In this document: piece by piece, positions 49,812-59,757 of the stretch
How the letters are laid out: each line of letters begins with the position of its first letter
Numbering within the stretch: position 1 is the first letter of the stretch
NCBI RefSeq assembly: GCF_000735345.1
Contig: NZ_JMPJ01000053.1
Span: 186,001 to 250,000 of the forward strand
Length of the DNA stretch: 64,000 nucleotides
Direction: 5' to 3'
From: Ewingella americana ATCC 33852
GTDB taxonomy: Bacteria > Pseudomonadota > Gammaproteobacteria > Enterobacterales > Enterobacteriaceae
Program-made: the position numbers and the translations under genes
Notes under the pieces: model-generated
Databases searched by the model: none
What the model saw: only the letters and a program-made list of their open reading frames with translations
Told to the model about the DNA's origin: nothing

Positions 49812-50163
49812 TCTTAGGCCTCTGCCCAATGATAATGTCGCCATCAGTTTCATTATTGGTAACCCTATTTTTTATAATATCACCATTAGTTAGAACACTC
49901 AGTCCCTTAGATTTATTCCCTGAAATTACATTATTCTTTATATTTATTGTTTTACTCTTTTTACTAATTTCATTTTTTGAAAAAAATACCACCAGAAGAA
50001 AAGCATTTATAGCAACGATGAAAAAAGATAGGCTTATAAGTGGGTGTGCGGTAATAAAACCAACATCATCAAACATAGGTTTCAATAAATATAAAATAAA
50101 CACTGAAGTAAGTGTGACAGGGGTATTTAACTTAAGTGCCTTTTTAAAAAATCCAAAATCCAT
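49801..50163 (-). CDS. Small two-helix membrane protein, first gene of the ABC-3C operon (candidate effector)
   Basis: The 120-residue protein has two membrane segments (about 15-35 and 42-61). A basic turn (SKNEISKKSK) precedes an Asn/Gly-rich tail ending NGDIIKNRVTNNETDGDIIIG. The tail resembles the N-terminal motif of the next protein (NNVISGN vs NNDISNN; DGDIIIG vs SRDIVVG), suggesting the two stick together. An AAGGAG ribosome site lies 6 bases before the ATG. I do not recognise a named family. A membrane-damaging effector or an anchor is the simplest guess. Confidence 0.66.
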   Translation of the reverse strand: MDFGFFKKALKLNTPVTLTSVFILYLLKPMFDDVGFITAHPLISLSFFIVAINAFLLVVFFSKNEISKKSKTINIKNNVISGNKSKGLSVLTNGDIIKNRVTNNETDGDIIIGQRPKNGK

Positions 50164-50580
50164 AACACGCTCCTTGTTGATAGTTTAATTTATAATCTAA
50201 AAGCTCATAAATTAAACTAACTGCTGTGAATAAGGCCTACTAGGACAAAAATGATTTGGACGTTCATTAGATAATAGACAACGAAAATGCTAAAATAGTT
50301 AGCAGACTAATGATACCCATAGGCGCACTATGCTTATCTCAATTCAGATTTTATCCATTGCTATTTTATAAACTTTAGTCTTGTGCATGACCAGCATTTT
50401 TTGCAGTTATAACCTCGTTGCCCTTACCTTTTGTGGAGTCCACTTAAACACAAGATATCTAAATTTTAATATACTTACCTCATTAATTTTATAGGCTAAG
50501 AAGATGCCTCATGTCTTAACGCCTCCATTTCTAATTAAATTGATTTAGATGCTATATGACAAAAAATTGATTATCGGGCT
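50164..50580. other. AT-rich spacer upstream of the ABC-3C operon
   Basis: About 417 bases of very AT-rich DNA that should hold the operon promoter. No gene, RNA or clear operator was recognised. Confidence 0.55.
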
Positions 50581-51230
50581 ATGCTCCCCAACGTTAATCC
50601 CTTTCATCCTCTCTTGCAGCGGTGTCAACTCGTTCCTTATGAAGACCTGCGCCGCCTTCTCCACATCTCCAAACCCTCCCGCATTATCAGGAATGATCCA
50701 TATCATCTGCGGCGGTGCGCGCTCAGCAGGTCATCTCTGCTGGATTTTTTGATATTGAAGAAATCATACTTAGTGGCGACCTCACTCAGCGGCAGGATCT
50801 GGATGCCGTCTTTCTTGACATTCGGCGCCTACATGAACAGGTTGCGGAAGTTTCCCAAGCCTTTTGTTTTCCTCATTGCCTTACGCATTGAATCTATATC
50901 GCTTCTGCTCTGCGCGGCGTCAGTCATATATAAGATGTATACGTATCCGCATGCGCGCCGTTCTAGTGGTACTTGCGGCAGAATAACGTGGCTGAGTTAT
51001 TCAGTCAGGCCGAGCTTAATACGCGGAGATATTCAAGCAGACCGCATAATTACTAATTTATATCCAACTCGATAAGGTGAAATACCCTACCCTTTGCGAA
51101 CTGTTACAGCTCTTTCCACTCCTGCACAAACAAGTACGTCCCCCCCCCTCAACTCTGCGACGAATATATTTTTCCGGTATACATTCAAAACATAAAGGGT
51201 TCGTCAAGTTGGTAGCGACGCAATTCTATT
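50581..51230 (+). pseudogene. Decayed gene remnant(s), unrecognised
   Basis: Protein-like stretches appear in different plus-strand frames. The first is LVPYEDLRRLLHISKPSRII from about 50625. Then, one frame over from about 50711, comes AQQVISAGFFDIEEIILSGD and LTQRQDLDAVFLDIRRLHEQ, to a stop near 50892. Later, through a C9 run at 51140-51148, comes QLCDEYIFPVYIQNIKGSSSW. Each segment has amphipathic, non-random composition and better GC than the ABC-3C genes, but stops and shifts separate them. This looks like one or two inactivated genes. I could not name the family. Confidence 0.45.
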
Positions 51231-51364
51231 TAGCAGCATGGCAGTTTTGATTTCAGGGCTGCTGCGTTTCACCCATACTACCTGAAGGGCAAACGGCACC
51301 ACAGAGTGAAACCACTCTCAACAAAATATAATTTATTGAATTTTAAATGTTATTGATTTTAACC

Positions 51365-51468
51365 AAAAAAAAGACCGAATACGATTCCTATATTCGGTCT
51401 AGGGAAATGGCTCTTGGGAGAGAGCCGTGCGCTAAAAGTTGGCATTAATGCAGGCGGTTAAGCCGTAC
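51365..51468 (-). ncRNA. sdsR: Small RNA SdsR (RyeB)
   Basis: The minus strand is nearly identical to E. coli SdsR over its body: CCTGCATTAATGCC, AACTTTTAGCGCACGGCTCT and CTCCCAAGAGCCATTTCCCT are conserved. It is closed by the terminator hairpin GACCGAATA.../...TATTCGGTC and eight Ts. SdsR is a sigma-S dependent, Hfq/ProQ-associated RNA of stationary phase that represses targets such as mutS and, in Salmonella, ompD. The length is about 104 nt. The neighbourhood (upstream of the yebY-copD-yobA block) is as in E. coli. An opposite-strand RyeA/SraC RNA may also exist but cannot be judged from sequence. Confidence 0.93.
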
Positions 51469-51471
51469 AAC

Positions 51472-51482
51472 TTAAAGCGTAG
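51472..51482 (-). promoter_or_regulatory. Sigma-S type -10 element of sdsR
   Basis: CTACGCTTTAA on the minus strand matches the RpoS extended -10 (CTAYRCTTAA-like). It is placed about 7 bases before the predicted SdsR start at 51468. Confidence 0.75.
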
Positions 51483-51609
51483 TTGAGAGTTGCTCGTTTT
51501 CCAATCAACTTGTAACCAAGTGATAATAACTTCGCTAAATTAGTTGCTCTTTGTGATAACAATCTCAAAACAGAGATGAGTTTGCTGGCATGGAGCAAGG
51601 TTTTAAGAC

Positions 51610-51945
51610 TTAGCAAAGGGTCTCCGCTTTGGCGATGAACGGAGCGAGGCTCATCTTCTGACCTGGATTTTTCGGGTCGTCGAGCAGGATTTTCTCCAGC
51701 GGCACGGCCTGTACTTTGTGGCTCTTCACCTGCTCGCGCGCGACATCGTTCAGGGGATACTGCGCCAGCGTGCTGTCGTTAATCACATACAGCGCCTTGC
51801 CTGCACGGCATTGCAGCATGACTTCTTCGCGGGTGAATGCCCAATCTTTGCCGTACTGGAGACGCGAAACCGTCACTAATTCAGGCGCGGCGAAGCTACT
51901 GGCTGACACAGCGAGCAGCAGAGTGGCAAGGAATGTTTTCCTCAT
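51610..51945 (-). CDS. yebY: Periplasmic protein YebY (DUF2511)
   Basis: The 111-residue protein has a signal peptide (cleavage near SSFAA). It matches E. coli YebY, including [31 protein letters not shown] and the C-terminal Cys. Its function is undefined. In the conserved yobA-copD-yebY cluster it is linked with copper handling. An AAGGAA ribosome site precedes the ATG. Confidence 0.92.
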   Translation of the reverse strand: MRKTFLATLLLAVSASSFAAPELVTVSRLQYGKDWAFTREEVMLQCRAGKALYVINDSTLAQYPLNDVAREQVKSHKVQAVPLEKILLDDPKNPGQKMSLAPFIAKAETLC

Positions 51946-52016
51946 GGCTTTTTCCTTTATAACTAACTTTAAAACGTGATCACGCCGAAGCGAGTCGCCC
52001 TTTCCCGCTATCTAAT

Positions 52017-52901
52017 TTAGAACGGCGACAGCGTGGCAAACCAACTGACCAGCAGCATCACCACCAGCGATAGCACTAACTCAAGCTTGGTGGCGGAAGC
52101 CAATCGCTGATAGGCCAACTGCGGCTGCGTCGGGATCAGCGGAACTAACCGATAGCGATTAAATATCGCCACGCCGGTCATCACCATTACCAGCGCGATT
52201 TTCACCAGCAACAGCTGGATATAGCGCGACGACAGGTCGGTAGGCAGACGTTGCAAAATAATGGCGCTGTTGAGTATCCCGGTGAGGATCACCAGCGCGA
52301 CCGCCACGTGCCCGCAGGTTGAGAAGCGAATGAGCGTCGCAATGGCGTAAGGCCGCGTCTCGTCCCGTTCGGTGTAAAGCAGGCAACCTAACAGTGGCAG
52401 TAAGCTGCCGAACCAGTAGGCGGCGCTGAGCAGGTGCAAGGTGTGATTGCCGCGTTGCAACAGGCCCAGCACGCCTTCGTTCATGGCCGCGTGACCAATC
52501 AACGCTTGGCTGAACAGCAGGCCGGTGCTGGTCAAGAACATCAGCATCACCCGCCCCGGCAGCCAGTCCATCAGCCACACCATCAGCGCAATCGCGGTGA
52601 GTAACAGGTGCCAGCGCCAGACCTCACCAAAGGTGGTGGTCAGCACCAGTAACCAGACGTTGAGGTTTAAACAATCCTCAAGGCCGTTGCCCATCAATCC
52701 GGCTTGAATCGCCAGCATGCCAACCGCAGTTAGCGCAGCAACCCCGACCGAGAGGGTCATCAGCCGCTGATTCTGGTTAAGCAATCCTGTTGCGAATCCT
52801 TTCGGTGCCAGCAATCCGGTCATCACGCTGATACCAAATATCTGCATCTCCGCGGCAAAATGGAAAAACCGGCACAGAACAAACAAAGTGGCCAGAGTCA
52901 T
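52017..52901 (-). CDS. copD: Copper resistance inner-membrane protein CopD (YebZ)
   Basis: The 294-residue polytopic protein has eight or nine hydrophobic segments and the conserved His pattern of CopD (LCRFFHFAAEMQIFG; SQALIGHAAMNEG; HTLHLLSAAYWFGSL). Family members are thought to move copper across the inner membrane with CopC. It begins 3 bases after the yobA stop, and yebY follows. Confidence 0.93.
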   Translation of the reverse strand: MTLATLFVLCRFFHFAAEMQIFGISVMTGLLAPKGFATGLLNQNQRLMTLSVGVAALTAVGMLAIQAGLMGNGLEDCLNLNVWLLVLTTTFGEVWRWHLLLTAIALMVWLMDWLPGRVMLMFLTSTGLLFSQALIGHAAMNEGVLGLLQRGNHTLHLLSAAYWFGSLLPLLGCLLYTERDETRPYAIATLIRFSTCGHVAVALVILTGILNSAIILQRLPTDLSSRYIQLLLVKIALVMVMTGVAIFNRYRLVPLIPTQPQLAYQRLASATKLELVLSLVVMLLVSWFATLSPF

Positions 52902-52904
52902 GGC

Positions 52905-53288
52905 TTATTGCACCGTGAAACTGTACTGCCCCTCGGTTTTGTGACCATCAACTGACACGACGTGCCATGAAACGGTGTATTTCCCCGCGGTCAGTGGCGC
53001 GTTCAACGGCACGATGGCCTGAGTTTTGTCATTCGCCGCCAGAGCCAGTTTGCCCGTCTCGATAGCTTTGTTGTCAGGGCCGCTCAGCGCGACCTTGCTG
53101 AAATTAGGTTCAATCCCTTCGCTGAAGCCCAGAGTCAGCTCGGTGGGTGCAGATTTAAGGGTGGTATCGGCAGCCGGGGTTTCAGTTTTCAAGTGAGCAT
53201 GCGCCAGAGCCTGTTGTGACATAAGACCTAAAGCAAGCACCGCGGAAGTAGCCAAAATACGGCAGAGAGAAGAGGATTTTTGCGACAC
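52905..53288 (-). CDS. yobA: Periplasmic copper-binding protein CopC-like YobA
   Basis: The 127-residue protein starts at GTG 53288 (SD AGGAAAA). Signal cleavage after QQALA leaves the mature N-terminus HAHLK. Its first histidine, with the late VDGHK Asp-x-His, forms the CopC Cu(II) brace. The rest is a beta-sandwich. It delivers or buffers periplasmic copper with CopD. It is the first gene of yobA-copD-yebY. Confidence 0.93.
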   Translation of the reverse strand: MSQKSSSLCRILATSAVLALGLMSQQALAHAHLKTETPAADTTLKSAPTELTLGFSEGIEPNFSKVALSGPDNKAIETGKLALAANDKTQAIVPLNAPLTAGKYTVSWHVVSVDGHKTEGQYSFTVQ

Positions 53289-53430
53289 AATTTTTCCTTA
53301 GCTTTCTGGTTGAGGGATTTTAACGCCGCAACTTTAGCGCAAAGTCGCCCTGCAAGTCTGTCAAATTTAAGGGATGGTTTAGGGAATCGTTAAGCAGAGC
53401 CGAAGTTTGGCACTTTTTGCCCCAAGGCAA

Positions 53431-53482
53431 AAACAAAAAAACCGCAGCGCTATCAGGTTGCCCTGAAGCTTACTGCGGTTTA
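53431..53482 (-). terminator. ftnA terminator
   Basis: Outer arms AAACCGCAG/CTGCGGTTT enclose a smaller CAGG/CCTG hairpin. The minus strand then enters a T-rich run. It lies 29 bases past the ftnA stop. Confidence 0.78.
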
Positions 53483-53510
53483 TTACCAGACGTTTTTGAC
53501 GACGAAGTAA

Positions 53511-54017
53511 TTAGGCTGATGGACCTTGGTTGACCATGCCTTTCAGGTCTTTGTCGACGAAGAACAGACCATTGCCGGTGTTGCTAACCAGTCCCAGTTT
53601 ATCCAGAACAGATTTGAACAAGGTTTCTTCTTCATGCTGCTCTGCCACGTACCATTGCAGGAAGTTGAAGGAAGAGTAATCTTTCAGCGTCATCGCCAAG
53701 TCAGCGAGTTCGTTGATTTTGGTGGTGATGTGCTGCTCATGCTCGTAAGTCTGCTGGAACACGTCGGACAGTGACTCAAATTCCACCGGCGGCGCGGCAA
53801 TCGCACCCAACAGTGGCAGAGCGCCAGTGTCGCTGACGTATTTGAACAAACGGTGCATGTGTTCCATCTCTTCCTGAGAATGCTGCATCAGGAAAGCGGC
53901 GGCGCCTTCAAAACCTTTATCGCTGCACCATGCGCTCATTTGCAGATATAAATTGGCAGAATAAAACTCAAGATTCAGTTGTTCGTTCAACTGATCGATC
54001 ATTTCTTTTTTAAGCAT
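53511..54017 (-). CDS. ftnA: Non-haem ferritin FtnA
   Basis: The 168-residue four-helix protein starts at [14 protein letters not shown] (54017, SD GGAG). An upstream in-frame ATG at 54110 would put a hydrophobic tail on the cage subunit and is rejected. Ferroxidase ligands are visible: Glu in [11 protein letters not shown], the E-x2-H of SQEEMEHMH, and later E/Q residues in [10 protein letters not shown]. It forms the 24-mer cytoplasmic iron store. Fur-like boxes upstream (54186-54303) match the known Fur-dependent activation of E. coli ftnA. Confidence 0.96.
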   Translation of the reverse strand: MLKKEMIDQLNEQLNLEFYSANLYLQMSAWCSDKGFEGAAAFLMQHSQEEMEHMHRLFKYVSDTGALPLLGAIAAPPVEFESLSDVFQQTYEHEQHITTKINELADLAMTLKDYSSFNFLQWYVAEQHEEETLFKSVLDKLGLVSNTGNGLFFVDKDLKGMVNQGPSA

Positions 54018-54185
54018 GATAGCTCCACATAAATTGGCGAATAGCAGGATGAATTCATTATTTTCACGCATTATGCCGATCGTCGAACAAAATAAAAACA
54101 CCTGATTCACAATAATATGAATATAAATAACGAAAACAAGTAAACTGTTGATATTTAATGAATTAAAAATTCAATTCAAATCTTA

Positions 54186-54303
54186 TTGAGAATTATTCAC
54201 AGTGAAAATAAATATTAAAAGAGAATCATTCTTATTCTTTATTTATTTCTTTTTTAGTTATTCCATTCATTATTTCAGTCAATAATTAAGAATGATTCTT
54301 ATT
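54186..54303. promoter_or_regulatory. Cluster of Fur-like boxes upstream of ftnA
   Basis: Three inverted-repeat Fur-type motifs lie between ftnA and holE: TTGAGAATTATTCACA (54186-54201), AGAGAATCATTCTTATTC (54220-54237) and AAGAATGATTCTTATT (54288-54303). The surrounding DNA is very AT-rich. In E. coli, upstream tandem Fur sites activate ftnA by displacing H-NS; the same arrangement is suggested here. Confidence 0.75.
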
Positions 54304-54402
54304 CCATGAAATTAATTGGCAGATTAAAAATCGGCTGCGAACATTCACCCGGCGCGCTGGGTCGAGTACAATGCGCGCCAAGGCTCGCTTTGGGGAAAAT
54401 CA

Positions 54403-54633
54403 ATGAACAAGAATTTGGCTGATCTGAGTAAAGAAGAGATGGATAAGGTGAACGTTGATTTGGCCGCGTCTGGCGTGGCGTTCAAAGAGCGCTATAACAT
54501 GCCGGTGGTGGCAGAAATGGCCGAGCGCGAGCAGCCAGCACACCTGCGGGATTACTTCCGCGAGCGTGTGGCGCACTACCGCGCGGAGTCACACAAATAC
54601 TCACGCCTACCGTACGAACCTAAGCAGAAGTAG
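54403..54633 (+). CDS. holE: DNA polymerase III theta subunit
   Basis: The 76-residue helical protein [24 protein letters not shown]... is the size and sequence of HolE. It binds and stabilises the epsilon proofreading subunit in the polymerase III core. A GGGG ribosome site precedes the ATG. It is convergent with pip. Confidence 0.95.
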   Translation: MNKNLADLSKEEMDKVNVDLAASGVAFKERYNMPVVAEMAEREQPAHLRDYFRERVAHYRAESHKYSRLPYEPKQK

Positions 54634-54667
54634 CTCTCAGCTCGGCCAGCAGGCGCGGGTAGACGCT

Positions 54668-55952
<1,285 letters not shown>

Positions 55953-56054
55953 ATGAGTAAAGGAATGGATAGCAAAAAGAATGCGAAGAAGAAGCCGTTG
56001 AAAACTCCAGCTGAAAAAAAAGCTGAGAAAAGAGCCAAAAAGGCTTCTGCGTAA
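55953..56054 (+). CDS. 33-residue lysine-rich small protein
   Basis: A short frame, MSKGMDSKKNAKKKPLKTPA..., ends KRAKKASA. About 40 percent of residues are Lys or Arg. An AGAGG ribosome site and a perfect terminator 46 bases after the stop frame it as a real transcript. Similar tiny basic proteins occur near exoX in related enterobacteria, but I cannot name it. It could bind nucleic acid; this is inference from charge alone. Confidence 0.72.
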   Translation: MSKGMDSKKNAKKKPLKTPAEKKAEKRAKKASA

Positions 56055-56100
56055 CGGTTCGATTCTGTCATTCAAGACACACCACTTCGTATTGATACAA

Positions 56101-56124
56101 ACCCGCTGATAGCGGGTTTTTTTG
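56101..56124 (+). terminator. Terminator of the small lysine-rich gene
   Basis: A perfect 7-bp stem ACCCGCT/AGCGGGT with 3-base loop, then seven Ts. Confidence 0.92.
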
Positions 56125-56292
56125 TTTATTTAACCTCTGCGTCAGCGCCCTCACCGCTATCCGCTGGCATGTTGTTCTCCGCACAGGGCCATGCGCAGAA
56201 AAGTACCGACGGTTGGACTGGGGCCACCTATCCTTTACACTTTACGCATTAACAAGCTTGCTCATTAATAAGAGTGAAACAGGAGAAAAGGT

Positions 56293-56955
56293 ATGACATT
56301 CCGGGTAATTGATACGGAAACCTGTGGACTGGACGGCGGCATTGTTGAAATCGCCACCGTTGACCTGATAGACGGCGAGATCGTGCAGCCGATGAGTGAT
56401 CTGGTAAGCCCTGACAGGCCGATTAGCCACGAGGCGATGGCCATCCACCACATCACCGAAGAGATGGTCGACGGCAAACCGCGCATCGCGGCGGTCATCG
56501 GCAAGTATCACGGCAGCCCTTACTACGTGGCGCACAACGCGGCTTTCGATCGTGGCGTGCTGCCGGAGATGCACGGGCAGTGGATTTGCACCCTGAAGCT
56601 GGCGCAGGCGCTCTACCCGAATATTCGCTACAGCAACCAGTATCTGCGCTACGCCCTGAAGCTCGACGTCACTGTTCCCGAAGGCCTGTACCCGCACCGC
56701 GCGCTGTATGACTGCTATGTCACCGCCGCGCTGCTCAAGCGAATTATTGCGGATTCAGGCTGGAGCGTGGAGAAAATGCTCGAGATAAGCAACAGCCCGA
56801 CCCTGCTGCGGACGCTGAAATTTGGTAAATACCGTGGGCAGAAGATTGAAGACATTGCGCTGCAAGATCCGGATTATCTGCGCTGGATGTTGAAGTCGAT
56901 TAAAGATTTAAGCGGCGATATGCGCTTTAGCATTGAGCATTTTCTGGAGAAGTAA
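56293..56955 (+). CDS. exoX: Exodeoxyribonuclease X
   Basis: The 220-residue DnaQ-fold 3'-5' exonuclease has ExoI (IDTETCGLDGG), ExoII (YVAHNAAFDRGVL) and ExoIII (PHRALYDCYVTA, the H-x4-D of DEDDh). The C-terminal SFKYRGQKIEDIA-like accessory segment of ExoX is present as LKFGKYRGQKIEDIAL. It degrades single-stranded DNA ends in mismatch repair and UV tolerance. An AGGAG ribosome site precedes the ATG. Confidence 0.95.
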   Translation: MTFRVIDTETCGLDGGIVEIATVDLIDGEIVQPMSDLVSPDRPISHEAMAIHHITEEMVDGKPRIAAVIGKYHGSPYYVAHNAAFDRGVLPEMHGQWICTLKLAQALYPNIRYSNQYLRYALKLDVTVPEGLYPHRALYDCYVTAALLKRIIADSGWSVEKMLEISNSPTLLRTLKFGKYRGQKIEDIALQDPDYLRWMLKSIKDLSGDMRFSIEHFLEK

Positions 56956-56974
56956 TAAGAACTTGCTGACGTCA

Positions 56975-57003
56975 CGCGGCCCTTTCATCGCGAAAAGGCC
57001 GCG
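56975..57003. terminator. Hairpin between exoX and ptrB
   Basis: Arms around GCGGCC...GGCCGC with inner TTTC/GAAA pairing lie between convergent genes; no long T-run. Confidence 0.55.
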
Positions 57004-57019
57004 CTATTCACTCACTGAA

Positions 57020-59074
57020 TTACGATTTGCCCGCCAGAGACAGAACAAAAGCATATTCCAACGCAATGTCTTCGTAAGCCTTGAAGCGCCCCGACTTGCC
57101 ACCGTGACCAGAATCCATATCGGTGTACATCAGCAGCTGGTTATCGTCTGTTTTCAACTCACGCAGCTTCGCCACCCACTTGGCCGGTTCCCAGTATTGC
57201 ACCTGAGAATCATGCAGGCCGGTGGTCACCAGCATGTTCGGGTAATCCTGCGCCTTCACCTGATCGTAAGGGCTGTATTGCAGAATATAGTCGTAGTAGG
57301 TTTTGTCATTCGGATTGCCCCACTCGTCATACTCGCCGGTGGTCAGCGGGATAGACTCGTCAAGCATGGTGGTCACCACGTCAACAAAGGGCACCTGCGC
57401 CACTATGCCGCGATACAGCTCTGGCGCTTGGTTAATTACCGCGCCCATCAGCAAGCCGCCGGCGCTGCCGCCCATGGCATAAACCTGCTGCGCTTCGCCA
57501 TAGCCTTCGGCCACCAGCTCTTTGGTGACGTCGATGAAGTCGTGGAAGGTGTTCATTTTGTTGAGCAGTTTGCCGTTGTCATACCACTGCTGGCCCAGCT
57601 CCGCGCCGCCGCGAATGTGCGCCAAGGCGAAGACAAAGCCGCGATCCAACAGGCTCAGGCGACTGCCGCTAAACGCCGGATCCATGCTGCTGCCGTAAGA
57701 GCCGTAGCCATAGACCAGCAGCGGATTGCTGTTGGGCTTGAAGGTGTCACGGCGGTAAACCAGTGAAACCGGCACCTTGACGCCGTCGCGCGCGGTCACC
57801 CAGACGCGTTCGCTGCGGTAGTTGGCCGCGTCGAAATCTTTCACTTCTTGCTGCTTCAACAGCGCGCGCTCGCCGGTGTCCAGATCCAGCTCAAACAGCG
57901 AGCTTGGCGTGGTCATCGAGGAGTAGCCATAGCGCAGCAGCGAGGTGTCCGGGTCAGGATTGTAAGCCAGCCATGTGACATAGGTCGGGTCGTCGAAGTT
58001 CAGCGACTTCTCTTCGCCGCTGGTCCAGTGGATCTGGCGCAGGTTGGTCAGCCCCTGCTCGCGCTCTTCCACCACCAGCCAGTCGCGGAACAGGCTAAAG
58101 CCCTCCAGCATCACTGCCTCGCGCGGGGCGATCAGCGTCTGCCAGCCGGCTTCGTTGTTATCGGCGCTTTTGTATAAACCGAAGTTTTTACCGTCTTTTG
58201 GCGCGGAGATATCGCGGTTGGAGCGAATGTAGAAATGGCCCTGATAGTGGTCCAGCCCGTATTCGTGGTCTTTACGGCGCGGGACGAATACCTGCGGCTT
58301 GGCCTGCGGGTCGTTGGCATCCAGCAGTAGCACTTCAGAGGTGGTGGTGCTGTCGAGGTGAATGATCACATATTGGTCGGACGTGGTTTTATCCAGCCCG
58401 ACATAGAAAGTGTCATCTTTCTCTTCATACACCAGCTGGTCGTTTTTCGGGTCAGTGCCGACGGTGTGGCGGTAGACCTGATACGGCAGCAGGGTCTTTT
58501 TGTGTTTACGCACATAATAAAGGGTCTGGGAGTCGTTGGCCCACTCGCTGCCTGCGGTGTTCTTCAGCAGGTCATCGTTCCAGCTCTCATCCTGCAAGTT
58601 CTTGATGCGAATGTCATATTGGCGACGCGACAGGAAATCCTCGGAGACCGCCATCAGCTTGTTGTCCGGGCTGATATCCAGACCGCCCAGCGTGTAGAAC
58701 TCACTGTCGCTGGCGCGCTCATTGCCGTCAATCAGCGTCTGCCACTGCTCGCTCTCGGCGGCTGGCTGGCGCAGATAAATCGCGTATTCATTGCCCGGCT
58801 CATAGCGAGTCTGATAGCGATAGCCGTGTTTGACATAAGGTACCGAGTGGTCCTGCTGCGCAATGCGCGCCACCATCTCTTGATACAGGGTTTCACGCAG
58901 CGCCTGATGGGGTAACAGCGCCTGTTCGGTATAGGCGTTTTCAGCCTGCAAGTAGCTCAGGACGTCGCTATTGGCGCGGTCATCGTCACGCAGCCAATAG
59001 TAATTATCAACCCGGTCTTCACCGTGAATGGATAGCGTTTTAGGGCGTTTTTCAGCCTTTGGAGGTGTGGTCAT
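57020..59074 (-). CDS. ptrB: Oligopeptidase B
   Basis: The 684-residue S9A serine peptidase has an N-terminal beta-propeller domain (about 70-400). The catalytic alpha/beta-hydrolase domain has nucleophile [11 protein letters not shown], Asp in TGLHDSQV and His in SGHGGKSG. It cleaves short peptides after Lys/Arg in the cytoplasm. The start at [11 protein letters not shown] (59074) follows a GAGAG site. The upstream ATG at 59137 adds 21 residues with no family support. Confidence 0.95.
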   Translation of the reverse strand: MTTPPKAEKRPKTLSIHGEDRVDNYYWLRDDDRANSDVLSYLQAENAYTEQALLPHQALRETLYQEMVARIAQQDHSVPYVKHGYRYQTRYEPGNEYAIYLRQPAAESEQWQTLIDGNERASDSEFYTLGGLDISPDNKLMAVSEDFLSRRQYDIRIKNLQDESWNDDLLKNTAGSEWANDSQTLYYVRKHKKTLLPYQVYRHTVGTDPKNDQLVYEEKDDTFYVGLDKTTSDQYVIIHLDSTTTSEVLLLDANDPQAKPQVFVPRRKDHEYGLDHYQGHFYIRSNRDISAPKDGKNFGLYKSADNNEAGWQTLIAPREAVMLEGFSLFRDWLVVEEREQGLTNLRQIHWTSGEEKSLNFDDPTYVTWLAYNPDPDTSLLRYGYSSMTTPSSLFELDLDTGERALLKQQEVKDFDAANYRSERVWVTARDGVKVPVSLVYRRDTFKPNSNPLLVYGYGSYGSSMDPAFSGSRLSLLDRGFVFALAHIRGGAELGQQWYDNGKLLNKMNTFHDFIDVTKELVAEGYGEAQQVYAMGGSAGGLLMGAVINQAPELYRGIVAQVPFVDVVTTMLDESIPLTTGEYDEWGNPNDKTYYDYILQYSPYDQVKAQDYPNMLVTTGLHDSQVQYWEPAKWVAKLRELKTDDNQLLMYTDMDSGHGGKSGRFKAYEDIALEYAFVLSLAGKS

Positions 59075-59229
59075 CAGGCTTTCTCTCAATGTTCTTGAAG
59101 GTTTATGCAGAGTGACAGGTTTATTTTGCGAAACCAAGCACTAAGCGGGCAAGCGAGGTGTAGAGCAGGAAATGGCAAGCAGAGGAGTAAGCGCCGTCAG
59201 GCAAGATGCCGAGGCGCTTTGAGCAGAAT

Positions 59230-59595
59230 TTAGTGCGGCGTGCCGTAGGTGATTTGGCCGAGCTGGCAGTTTAGCGTTACCGGGTAAGTTTTCTCGGCGC
59301 GGTTACCGCGCGCTTTGACCGGAATGCTCCAGTTGGCGCTGTCGCCCGTAATGCTGTCGGTGGAGATCCACACCACTGGCGTTGAGGTGCCGAGCAGTTT
59401 TTTATCTTCATCCCAACGGGTAATACGGTTTTGCAGAAAATCACGTTTTACCAAAGCCGCCACTTCGTCCTTGCTGGCATTGTTGCAAGGCGCGATGGTT
59501 ACCGTGCGACTCTGTTGCTCTGAGGTCTGCGCGGCCTGCACTGCGCCACTCAATCCTGCTACTGCCACCACTGCGCTAAGAATTAATTTGTTCAC
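59230..59595 (-). CDS. yebF: Extracellular protein YebF
   Basis: The 121-residue protein starts at GTG 59595 (SD GGAGGCGG). The signal peptide is cleaved near AVQA. The YebF signature is clear: CNNASKDEVAALVKRDFLQNRITRWDEDKK...PVVWISTDSI, with two mature cysteines for one disulphide. E. coli YebF (118 residues) is one of few proteins exported to the medium; its physiological role is unclear and the fold is shared with colicin M immunity protein Cmi. It lies upstream of ptrB as in E. coli. Confidence 0.9.
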   Translation of the reverse strand: MNKLILSAVVAVAGLSGAVQAAQTSEQQSRTVTIAPCNNASKDEVAALVKRDFLQNRITRWDEDKKLLGTSTPVVWISTDSITGDSANWSIPVKARGNRAEKTYPVTLNCQLGQITYGTPH

Positions 59596-59757
59596 GTTCC
59601 GCCTCCCGTATGCTGTTTCTGTCCCTGACCGAGCACTGCACCCGGCGATATCCTTGCTGAGTGCAGGGTCATTTTTAACAGGGACATGTTAATCCATGAC
59701 AAGATCATAACACAACGTTAACATCGCGGCGGCGCGAACTTAATTCTCGCCGACGGC

